Positions 53,931 through 61,757 of a stretch of DNA of 64,000 nucleotides are shown here, piece after piece. A model generated the notes under the pieces. That model did no database searches and was not told where the DNA came from. It worked only from the letters and a program-made list of their open reading frames with translations. Origin of the DNA: a candidate division BRC1 bacterium ADurb.Bin183 (lineage in GTDB: Bacteria > Sumerlaeota > Sumerlaeia > MWCT01). Each line of letters starts with the position of its first letter. Within the stretch, counting starts at the first letter, position 1. The stretch covers positions 1-64,000 of the forward strand of contig MWCT01000004.1 of assembly GCA_002070185.1 (NCBI GenBank). Reading direction: 5' to 3'. A program made the position numbers and the translations under genes.

Positions 53931-56156
53931 TTAATGGGCGAGCAATCCTGAAGTATAGGCAGTCGGGGCAGCGGCTGGACGCAGGGCAAAGACATGGATC
54001 ATGCCGTAGCCATATTCATATCCCGGGTCGCCGTTGTGCTCGATGTAATAAATGCGTTTATTTGCCGAGTCAAAGGCTATCGCGCCCGCCGTTCCATCTC
54101 CGCCGCCGGGGAGCATGGAAAAGCGGTCAAGGTCGAAGACGCAATAAGGCTGCGGCTCCCAGCTTTGCTTTTTGCCTTCCGCCACATCAGCCAGATCGGC
54201 GGGATTGTAAAGCATGAGCCCCGTGCGCCAGTCTGTTGCGGCAGTTCCCTTTTCCCCGAAGGGCGGTTCGGGAATATCATCGAGGCAGTTAAAGGCGCCG
54301 AGTGAATCGCCATACCATGAGTCGCCGATGCTACGGACGTAAGAAATCGCCACGGCGGCGCGTCCGTCTATTTCGAGCAATGCGCCGCCCTCGCCCCACT
54401 CCCCCATCGCCCAGTTTATGACGCGGTTTTGAGTGTCCGCGCCCGAGCTGTATCGCACAAGTTCAACTGCCGTGCATGAGCCGCCGTTTGCGGGCAGTGC
54501 GCCGCTTTCCCATGGGGCGATGGCATAAAGGCTCGCGCCATGCGAGGGCACGCCCGAACCAGCAAGGTAATTGCTACCCACAATGAGGGAGCGTCCGCCG
54601 GTGTGCAGGTCTGCCCATGTTTGAGATATGGGAAAAAGAATCATCGAGTGCAGCGCGGAGGAAATGTTATTGGGCGGGACGCCGCCGATATGCCACGCGC
54701 CAAGCCCCTGCGTCAGCGCCAGATTAAAAACGCCATGCGCGGGCGCATTGCCATCAGTGCCGAAAAAATCGCTGATGCCGTAATAAATATAACCGCCGAC
54801 GCCATTGCCGCCGGGGTGATACGCGATCCCGCCTGTGGCATAGCCGCCGCTCACGGGAAAATAATTGCCATCATAGATTCGGGGCCAGAGATCCGCCGGG
54901 GCTTTAAGCGTCCGAGCCCTTGGCAGGTCTTCGATATTGGATGATAAAACGGCTTTGGGGATGCTGACCTCGCAGACTCTCTCGCAATATTTTGTGAGGA
55001 GGTATAGCGAGCCCTGCCATTCGTTTGATGGATTGAATGAGCCGTTGCCCTGCGGATAAAAGGCGATGCCGCACGAAGCGTAATCCATGTATGGCTCCAA
55101 ATCAATGGGCAAGCGGATACCGCCGAGGTATTCAATTTGACTCCATGGGTCAATGAGCGCCGCGGAGTCCCAGGCGGGCGCGGTGATGGTCACGGTTGTG
55201 GAGTGGGCGCTTTCATTGCCGTGGCGGCGCGCGGGATTTTCCTCTCTCGGATACATGCCATAAGGAGCGGCATCGAGGGCGGTGACTGTGTATTTATATG
55301 TGGCGCCGGGCTGGACGTTCAGGTCAATGTAGTGAAGATTATCCGCGCCATAGTGGTTCATCATATCATTGGGGAGGATGCCGTGCAGTTCGCTATTGCG
55401 ATAGATGAGATAGCGATCCACGCCGGTGGCATATGGGGCGGGGTCTGCGGAGGCTGTCCATGTGAGGCGGATGAGGTTTTTGCCGCAACCAGTCGTGGAG
55501 GCATAGGGCGCTGCCTTGAGATTGCCGGGGGCGCTTGGCGGCGTCAGGTCCGCCTCGTTCGAGTATTCAATGCGGATCATGACGATACCGCTCATGGGAT
55601 AACGTTTATTGACATTGATGAGGTAGGCGCTGCCGACGGAGGGCGGGCTATTTGGCTGGTTCAGCATGGATGCGTCGGAGATGTAATACTCCATCTCAAC
55701 GGATTTTTGCGGGGGCAAGCCGTAGCCGATGTCGGCGTAGAGGGAATACCAAGCATTGGAGGTGTCGGCGGGGTCGGGGCTGTCAGGATCGGTCAGGCTG
55801 ATGCGCGCGCCGAAGAAAATATCATAATCCGCGCGGTTGTAAAATGTGACAATAATTTTATGACCGCGTTGGAAGACGATGGGCGTTGTGCCGCGAATGC
55901 CCGCAAAGGAGGGGGCTTCCTCCTCCAGTTCGTCCGTCTCCGTGATGCCTTGATGGTCGGGATTGCCATCGGGATCAACATACTGCATATTGGTCGGGTG
56001 GCGCAGAATCTGATTCCAGTCCGAGTGAGGCTTTGAGGAGTTGGCGTCGCTCGTTCCGAAGTCAACGAGCGTCCAGCGCTCCGCCATACAGACGGCAGCC
56101 AGCGAGAAAAAAAGGACAATCAGGCACGCATGCTTCCGGTATTGAGAATTTTTCAT
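53931..56156 (-). CDS. Secreted protein with FN3-like domain, unknown
   Basis: 741 aa from ATG 56156 (MKNSQYRKHACLIVLFFS...), which follows a GGGGGG site and opens a signal peptide cleaved near VCMAE; ATG 56186 upstream is less supported. The N-terminal domain (about 30-195) is beta-rich and unrecognised. An FN3-type domain (about 205-305; SAPGNLKAAPYA, DRYLIYRNSELHG, GATYKYTVTALDA) precedes a large C-terminal region rich in G, Y, W and P (about 320-741). In that region YHPGGNGVGGYIYYGISDF, IVGSNYLAGSGVP and IAFDSANKRIYYIEHNG look like propeller or sugar-active folds. Function not assigned. Confidence 0.7.
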   Translation of the reverse strand: MKNSQYRKHACLIVLFFSLAAVCMAERWTLVDFGTSDANSSKPHSDWNQILRHPTNMQYVDPDGNPDHQGITETDELEEEAPSFAGIRGTTPIVFQRGHKIIVTFYNRADYDIFFGARISLTDPDSPDPADTSNAWYSLYADIGYGLPPQKSVEMEYYISDASMLNQPNSPPSVGSAYLINVNKRYPMSGIVMIRIEYSNEADLTPPSAPGNLKAAPYASTTGCGKNLIRLTWTASADPAPYATGVDRYLIYRNSELHGILPNDMMNHYGADNLHYIDLNVQPGATYKYTVTALDAAPYGMYPREENPARRHGNESAHSTTVTITAPAWDSAALIDPWSQIEYLGGIRLPIDLEPYMDYASCGIAFYPQGNGSFNPSNEWQGSLYLLTKYCERVCEVSIPKAVLSSNIEDLPRARTLKAPADLWPRIYDGNYFPVSGGYATGGIAYHPGGNGVGGYIYYGISDFFGTDGNAPAHGVFNLALTQGLGAWHIGGVPPNNISSALHSMILFPISQTWADLHTGGRSLIVGSNYLAGSGVPSHGASLYAIAPWESGALPANGGSCTAVELVRYSSGADTQNRVINWAMGEWGEGGALLEIDGRAAVAISYVRSIGDSWYGDSLGAFNCLDDIPEPPFGEKGTAATDWRTGLMLYNPADLADVAEGKKQSWEPQPYCVFDLDRFSMLPGGGDGTAGAIAFDSANKRIYYIEHNGDPGYEYGYGMIHVFALRPAAAPTAYTSGLLAH

Positions 56157-56273
56157 AACCGCCCCCCTGATAAACTTTCTTTCCATCCATCAAGATTAAA
56201 AAAGGTATAAACGCCTCCCCGATACCAATCAACAATGAACTTAATTATTTTGAACAACGATATATCCACAGAC

Positions 56274-56309
56274 AAAAAAAATCCCCCGCGGGAATGCGCC
56301 GCGGGGGAT
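56274..56309 (-). terminator. Strong intrinsic terminator
   Basis: A perfect 11-bp stem (ATCCCCCGCGG at 56281-56291 paired with CCGCGGGGGAT at 56299-56309) with a 7-base loop. On the minus strand it is followed by seven T residues (56274-56280). It ends the transcript of the CARDB/repeat gene 20 bp after its stop and separates it from the FN3 gene. Confidence 0.88.
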
Positions 56310-56328
56310 GGGGGAAAGCAGTTTGGAG

Positions 56329-58356
56329 TTATGGGAGGAGGACGTCGCCGATTTCGGCGTTGATGTTGTTTCCAGGATGGGCGGCTTTGAGGTGGGCAAG
56401 GCTGTGCGCAGGCGCCTCAACGGTGATGTCGTAATTGCCCTGCGGGACGTTGAGAAGGACGAAGCGTCCGTCTGGGAAGCTTGTGGTCGATATGTTTTGT
56501 CCGTTGCCGGTGAGGATGACTGTTGCGCCGGAGATGGGAAGGCGTGTGCCTGCATCAAGGGCGCGTCCGTTGAATGTGTTCGGGTCGGGCGTGAGGAGGA
56601 TGTCGCCAAGGTTGAGGTTGTTGCCTTCGGTTGCGGTTATTTCCTGCTGGAGGAAACGGTAGGCGTAGCCCCATGTTTGGAAGGTGTGGGTTCCGCCGGT
56701 GACGTCATACATGATGAAGTCGCCGTTTAAGAGGCTGTTTGTGAGACATGAGGCCTTATTGCCGCCGTCCAATTGGGCGACGGCGTTATAGACGGACAAG
56801 CCGTTGACTGCGTCGAGGAGGCGTCCGTTGACTGTTCCGCCGACGGGGTTGATGCCTATCTGCCCGGCGTCTGTTGCGGCGCCGGCGTTCTGTGCGACGT
56901 CAATCTGTTTGAATTGGTAAGCCCATCCCCAGGTCTGCAATTGGCGCGCGCCTGCGGGGACGTTGACGAGGATGAAGCGTCCGGTGATGTTGGTCTTTGT
57001 TTCTTTGCCGAGACCGCCGCCGTCAAATTGAACGTGGGCGTTCATAATGGGGCGTCCTGTGCCGGCGTCAATGATTTGACCGCGGATGGTGTCGGGGATG
57101 ATGGTGAAGCCGCGGCTTCCGACGTCAGTTGCACCGGTTTCTTTGACGTTGATAGGTTGTTCCTGAAAGTTATAGGCGTATCCCCAAGCTTGTAAGGTGT
57201 GGGCGCCGGGGGTGACGCCAAGGAACATGAAATAACCTTGTTCATCGGTGAGGGTGCGCCAAACGCCGCCGCCATCGAGTTGCGCTGTGGCTGCTGCAAG
57301 AGGCTCACCTGTCTGGCTGTCCACGATGCGCCCGACAACGGTGCCGTCGAGTTTGGTCATAGCAATTTCAGCGATGGCGGTGTCTTTATCGTCGAAAACG
57401 TAGATATCGAATTGTTGAAAATTATAGGCGAATCCCCAGACTTGCAATTTGTGCATACCGGGGGCTGCGCCGTAGATGGAGAACTCGCCTTTTGCGTTTG
57501 TGTATGTCTGGAATGCGCCGCCATCAAGTTGGACGATAATGCCGTTGACGGGCTTTTGAGTTTCTAAATCTTTGATAGCGCCGGATATTTTGGTATTAAA
57601 AAAGCCAAAGTTAACGTTCATGGCGAGGTTATAGGAATTGTTATTTTCGTTGGATTCTTTAACGATATTATCTGGGTCAACGGCAATCCAGATTGCGTGA
57701 TTGCCGGCTGGAAGATACCAGAGGTTGACATCTTCGGTTTGAGTTTCGCCTACATCAAGGTCAAAGATATAGCATGTATCAAATAGGTCGCCATCTACAT
57801 AAACATCGAGTTCTGTTTCATCGGAGGGCGCGGCGCCCTGATTTTTGACTGTGATGTTCAGGATTATCTGGTCTGTGGCGCTGGGATTGGGAGGCTCAAT
57901 GGTTGCTGATGTGATGACAAGATCGGGTTGGGGTCCTTGAGCCACTGTCATGTAAAAGGTGTGGATGTTGTTTTTTTTGTTGGATTCAGAGATTTCATTA
58001 TCCGGGTCGATTTCAACCCTGATTGTGCGTCTGCCTGCCGTCAGGTCCCAGAGTTCGATTTCATCAGTGGATGATTCGCCGGGCTCAAGATCGGGGATAA
58101 AATAATAATCAAATTCTTCATTATCAACGAAGATAGAGACAAAAATATTTTCCGCAATTGCCTTGCCCTGGTTTCGCACAGTAATCGAAAGAATGATTTC
58201 GTCGGATGTGTTGGGGTTGGCGGGGGTGTAAGTAGCATTTGTGACAGTGAGATCGGGGAGGCTTTGGGCGACGGCGGCTGATGAAATGAAGAGGACGCCT
58301 GCAAGCGCGGCGAAAATACATAGGATGTTGCGCAATTTGGAAAAAAATTTTTTCAT
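56329..58356 (-). CDS. Secreted protein with two CARDB domains and five carboxypeptidase-regulatory-like repeats
   Basis: 675 aa, with a signal peptide cleaved near AAVAQ. Two CARDB-type adhesion domains (about 32-130 and 145-250, both with ...LSITVRNQG / LNITVKNQG and the (F/L)D...PDNEISESNKKNN / PDNIVKESNENNN ends) are followed by five tandem beta-sandwich repeats of about 84 residues. It ends ...EIGDVLLP without an anchor or sorting signal. A GGAG site precedes the ATG by 7 bases. Probably an envelope or extracellular scaffold or adhesin. No enzymatic motif is visible. Confidence 0.85.
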   Translation of the reverse strand: MKKFFSKLRNILCIFAALAGVLFISSAAVAQSLPDLTVTNATYTPANPNTSDEIILSITVRNQGKAIAENIFVSIFVDNEEFDYYFIPDLEPGESSTDEIELWDLTAGRRTIRVEIDPDNEISESNKKNNIHTFYMTVAQGPQPDLVITSATIEPPNPSATDQIILNITVKNQGAAPSDETELDVYVDGDLFDTCYIFDLDVGETQTEDVNLWYLPAGNHAIWIAVDPDNIVKESNENNNSYNLAMNVNFGFFNTKISGAIKDLETQKPVNGIIVQLDGGAFQTYTNAKGEFSIYGAAPGMHKLQVWGFAYNFQQFDIYVFDDKDTAIAEIAMTKLDGTVVGRIVDSQTGEPLAAATAQLDGGGVWRTLTDEQGYFMFLGVTPGAHTLQAWGYAYNFQEQPINVKETGATDVGSRGFTIIPDTIRGQIIDAGTGRPIMNAHVQFDGGGLGKETKTNITGRFILVNVPAGARQLQTWGWAYQFKQIDVAQNAGAATDAGQIGINPVGGTVNGRLLDAVNGLSVYNAVAQLDGGNKASCLTNSLLNGDFIMYDVTGGTHTFQTWGYAYRFLQQEITATEGNNLNLGDILLTPDPNTFNGRALDAGTRLPISGATVILTGNGQNISTTSFPDGRFVLLNVPQGNYDITVEAPAHSLAHLKAAHPGNNINAEIGDVLLP
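56335..57588 (-). repeat. Five tandem ~84-residue beta-sandwich repeats
   Basis: Within the CARDB gene, five consecutive units begin near GAIKDLETQKPVNG, VGRIVDSQTGEPLAA, RGQIIDAGTGRPIMN, NGRLLDAVNGLSVYN and NGRALDAGTRLPISG. Each has a shared (Q/I)LDGG or TGNG turn. The first four also share a (Q/A)(V/A/T)WG(F/Y/W)AY(N/Q/R)F motif. Confidence 0.8.
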
Positions 58357-58511
58357 TTTTTTGCTCCTGATATATAGTTGTAAGAAATCTTTAAATTGAG
58401 AAAAAAAGAGTCAAACAATTAATATATAAAATTTGGGGGACAATGAATGGCAATGGTTCATCTTTGCTCAAATTGTGTGCGCGCCGTATGAGGATTGTTC
58501 CAAGCGGGGTA

Positions 58512-59195
58512 TCAGGGATTGGCGGTCTCTGTTTTGGTTTGTTCCAGCGGTATTGTTGAGAGCATAAGGGTGTCAATATCCTCGGGGAGGATTATGAGTT
58601 CGGCTGTATCCGAGGTTTCTTTGTCGGAAAATTCTGGGGCATATTTTTTGACACGCGCCAGATCGTCATTTTGTGGGTCGAGCGTAAGGAACCCGACGAT
58701 GAAGTCCACAATTTCAACGGGGTAACAACCGATCTCGACGCCGGGCAGGAGGATGGGCTGGACTTCCGCGCTGACGGAGAAGAAATCGTGGCGTCCATCA
58801 TCCCAATAATTATCGTTTCGGATAAGCCCCCGCTCTTCGTATTTCATCCAAGGGGTATCGGGTTTTAGGAAATAGTTGCCCCAGACAATATCGTTTTCGA
58901 TATTGGAAAAGGAAAGGAGGCTGATGCCGCCCTGCGTGCGGCGCTCCGCCCAGACTCCGATGCCGCGGCGATCCATGCCGAACTGTTCGCCTTCAAAGTA
59001 GAGGGCATTAGCTTGGGCAAGGGCTGTGGCTCGCGCGCGAACGCCCAGACCGCGGGCGCCGCGGGGCGCGCTGATGCGGAAAAGGAAAAGGTCGAGGAAA
59101 TCCGCTCCCCTATCCCTGAAATAACCCACGACTCCAGCCTGTGTGTTTGCTATGGCAAGGGATAAGATGAGGGCGATGAGCAGTCTTTTACGCAT
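58512..59195 (-). CDS. Secreted hypothetical protein
   Basis: 227 aa; signal peptide MRKRLLIALILSLAIANTQA. The mature sequence is not recognised. It contains RGARGLGVRARATALAQAN, YFEGEQFGMDRRGIGVWAE and LPGVEIGCYPVEIVDFIVG, the last a segment that looks hydrophobic enough to be membrane associated. It is 35 bp downstream of the FHA-GAF-PP2C gene on the same strand and 155 bp upstream of the CARDB gene. Confidence 0.65.
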   Translation of the reverse strand: MRKRLLIALILSLAIANTQAGVVGYFRDRGADFLDLFLFRISAPRGARGLGVRARATALAQANALYFEGEQFGMDRRGIGVWAERRTQGGISLLSFSNIENDIVWGNYFLKPDTPWMKYEERGLIRNDNYWDDGRHDFFSVSAEVQPILLPGVEIGCYPVEIVDFIVGFLTLDPQNDDLARVKKYAPEFSDKETSDTAELIILPEDIDTLMLSTIPLEQTKTETANP

Positions 59196-59230
59196 GATAA
59201 CAAGAACTCCTTTCGGTTTGGGTTTTCAAA

Positions 59231-60904
59231 TCATTGTATCTTCATAATGATGACCGTGAAGTCATCGAATTGGTCTGCCTCTTTGCGAAATTCCAGGCAC
59301 GCTTCGTGGATGGCGTCGCGGATTTCCTGCGCTGTGCAATGCAGGTGGGCTCGTATTACTTTTTTGAGTCGCTCGATGCCAAACAGTTCGCCTGATTTGT
59401 TCATGGTGTCTGTGACGCCGTCGCTATACAGAACGAAGGTTTGGCCGGATTCAAGGTTGATAGTTTCGGATTCGTACTCGGAGTTTTCCATGATACCGAG
59501 AAAGAATCCGCCTTTTTTGAGCTGAGCTATCTTGCCCGTAGCATCAAACAGCAGAGGATAAACGTGTCCGGCGTTTGTGTATTCGAAAGTTCTTTTAACT
59601 GGGTCGAGGATGCCATATACCATCGTGATGAACATGTTGTTGGATGCGTCGCGGAATGCCATCTTGTTCAAGCGCGAGACGACGTTGGTGACGACGGCGT
59701 CTTTTTGTTGGGCTTCAATTTGGAGGGAGGCGCGGATGGTAGCAAGTAGAATGGCGGCAGGGACGCCTTTGCCGGAGACGTCGGCTATGGCGATTCCATA
59801 TCGGCTGCCCGCCGGCATGGGGAGGAAATCGTAATAATCGCCGCCGACTTTTTTAGCGGGCATGCTCATAGCGGAGATGTCAATGCCTTCAAGAGTGGGA
59901 TAGACTTTGGGAAGCAGATTCATCTGGATGGTGCGGGCGATTTCCATCTCTTTTGCCATTTTGTGTTGTTCGACAAGGCGGGCGTGGAGTTTTGCGTTTG
60001 CGATTGCCATGGCGGATTGATTGGCGATACCGTTGACGAGTTCCAATTCTTCATTGCCGTAAGTTGCAACTCCCGTTTGCGTGTCAATGTAGATGACGCC
60101 GTATATTTCCTCTTTATAGACAAGCGGTGCGCAGATGGCGGAACGGATGCTGTTGATGATGATGCTTTCAGAGGCGGCAAAGCGCTGGTCGCTTGCGGCA
60201 TCCGAGACAAGGATGGAGACGCGGTCATGCAGGCATTGGCGGACGATGGTGCTACTGATACGGATTTCATCCACATCGCGGCTTTTGCTTTTGACCGCCT
60301 TTGGGATGAGTTCCTTGCCGGACTCATCTTTGAGCAGAATGAATCCGCGGTCGGGCTGGGTGACTTCATAAAGAATGCTCATGATTTGTTCGAGCAGGTC
60401 GTCGAGGTTGAGAATGTTGCGGATGGCGTCTGCCACCTGATAAAGAATGGTAAGGCGTTTATCTGAATCTTTGGGGAGTTGGTCTTTAGGGAGTTCGAGT
60501 TCAAGGGGCATTTGTTTACCGGCGGCAACGGAGCTGCGGGGCTGCCCCCAGCCGGAGTCATCCACAATGCGAATCATCCGCGATGTGGTTTCGCTGAAAC
60601 GGTCAATGTCTTCGGGACCCGATTCAAAGACGAGGATGGTGTCGCCAAGCGTGAGTTGGGTTCCGCTAACCAGCGGCATTTCACTGGTGAAGGGCTTGCC
60701 GTTGATGAGCGAGCCGTTTTTGCTATCGAGGTCGCGGAAATAATAGGCGCTATCTTTAAAAAATATTTCGGCATGATGGCGGGATACTTTGCGGTCAATA
60801 ATTTGAATGGAGTTTGAAACGCTGCGTCCAATGGAAACAGTGAGGTTGATAATCGGGAAGACCATGCCGACATCTGCGCCGGATTCAATGACCAATCGCG
60901 CCAT
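59231..60904 (-). CDS. FHA-GAF-SpoIIE (PP2C) serine phosphatase, RsbU-like
   Basis: 557 aa. An N-terminal FHA domain (about 1-100; ISIGRSVSNSIQIIDRKVSRHHAEIF, KNGSLINGKPF) binds phosphothreonine. A GAF sensor domain (about 145-310, FILLKDESGKELIPKAV) and a C-terminal SpoIIE/PP2C domain (about 345-557) follow. The metal-site aspartates are in VGGDYYDFLP, IAIADVSGKGVPA and FVLYSDGVTD, and the final IRDAIHEACLEF and DDFTVIIMK are family-typical. It would reverse Ser/Thr phosphorylation in the cytoplasm and sense phosphoproteins through FHA. The TPR kinase at 39 kb is a conceivable opposite number. No anti-sigma gene is adjacent. Confidence 0.9.
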   Translation of the reverse strand: MARLVIESGADVGMVFPIINLTVSIGRSVSNSIQIIDRKVSRHHAEIFFKDSAYYFRDLDSKNGSLINGKPFTSEMPLVSGTQLTLGDTILVFESGPEDIDRFSETTSRMIRIVDDSGWGQPRSSVAAGKQMPLELELPKDQLPKDSDKRLTILYQVADAIRNILNLDDLLEQIMSILYEVTQPDRGFILLKDESGKELIPKAVKSKSRDVDEIRISSTIVRQCLHDRVSILVSDAASDQRFAASESIIINSIRSAICAPLVYKEEIYGVIYIDTQTGVATYGNEELELVNGIANQSAMAIANAKLHARLVEQHKMAKEMEIARTIQMNLLPKVYPTLEGIDISAMSMPAKKVGGDYYDFLPMPAGSRYGIAIADVSGKGVPAAILLATIRASLQIEAQQKDAVVTNVVSRLNKMAFRDASNNMFITMVYGILDPVKRTFEYTNAGHVYPLLFDATGKIAQLKKGGFFLGIMENSEYESETINLESGQTFVLYSDGVTDTMNKSGELFGIERLKKVIRAHLHCTAQEIRDAIHEACLEFRKEADQFDDFTVIIMKIQ

Positions 60905-61151
60905 TTTCCATCCCGTCCAAACAAAAGATGCGTTTTTCGCTTTGCACTAAATTGCAAAAAATAATTTAAATGTTTTTTTACCCTTTCAGTCTGCTCCCCT
61001 GTCAAGCGGAGAATCGTTGCAGAAAATTTTACTTAAATACTTGGGAAGCGCGAGCGGCGGGATGCCCTTGTTTTTCTTTTATGGGATTTCCGCGTTGGAG
61101 AATTCCGCAGGTCAATTTTATTGATATGCGCGTCAATAGGAAACGGCTTCC
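60905..61151. other. Intergenic region, no confident gene
   Basis: This 247-bp gap between the phosphatase start and the purN stop has no ribosome site before its longest open frame (60970-61164, plus), whose translation shows no recognisable domain. I see no strong hairpin or promoter pair. Confidence 0.5.
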
Positions 61152-61757
61152 TTATAATAAGTAAACTTTTCTTCCATCTACGCGCAAGCGGCGGCTTGTG
61201 GCGAGGTCGAGGGCGCGCGGGAGAAGGCGGTGCTCAAATTCGAGGATGCGGGCTGAAAGGGTATCTTCTGTGTCGTCCGGATTGACGGGGATTGCGGTTT
61301 GGAGTATAATAGGTCCTGTGTCCATGCCGGCATCCACAAAGTGAACGGTGCAACCGCTGACTTTGACGCCGTAATCGAGGGCTTGTTTTTGGGCGTGAAG
61401 TCCGGGGAACGCCGGCAGCAGGGCAGGATGAATGTTGATGATGCGATGGGAGAAAGCCTCGATGAGAACAGGGGTGATGATTCTCATAAAACCGGCAAGG
61501 ACGATAAATTCGATATTATGTTCACGCAGGACTTTGAGAACTTCGGCGTCATAGCCTTCGCGATTTTTTCGATAAGGTTTGGAATCCACAAAGACTGTTT
61601 TCACTCCCGCGGCATTCGCCTTTTCGAGTGCGGGGGCATCCGCCTTGTCGGAAAGGACGAGCGCAATTTCCGCATTTGGGAGATTCCCCTTCTTTTTTTC
61701 GTTAAGGATCGCCTCCATGTTCGAGCCGCGACCGGACACAAAAATGGCGACACGCAT
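61152..61757 (-). CDS. purN: Phosphoribosylglycinamide formyltransferase
   Basis: 201 aa. It transfers formyl from 10-formyl-THF to GAR in purine synthesis. The glycinamide phosphate loop VSGRGSNMEAIL is intact. The catalytic triad motifs are NIHPALLPAFPG (Asn, His) and TVHFVDAGMDTGPII (Asp). A GGAGG ribosome site precedes ATG 61757. It overlaps the 3' end of the GT39 gene by 56 bp in a different frame, on the same strand. Confidence 0.95.
   Translation of the reverse strand: MRVAIFVSGRGSNMEAILNEKKKGNLPNAEIALVLSDKADAPALEKANAAGVKTVFVDSKPYRKNREGYDAEVLKVLREHNIEFIVLAGFMRIITPVLIEAFSHRIINIHPALLPAFPGLHAQKQALDYGVKVSGCTVHFVDAGMDTGPIILQTAIPVNPDDTEDTLSARILEFEHRLLPRALDLATSRRLRVDGRKVYLL

Noticed and set aside
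55137..56036. 299-codon plus-strand open frame
   Set aside because: Antisense to the FN3 protein; G/V/I-rich composition from codon mirroring.
60970..61164. 64-codon open frame in the gap before purN
   Set aside because: No ribosome site, odd composition, overlaps the purN end.
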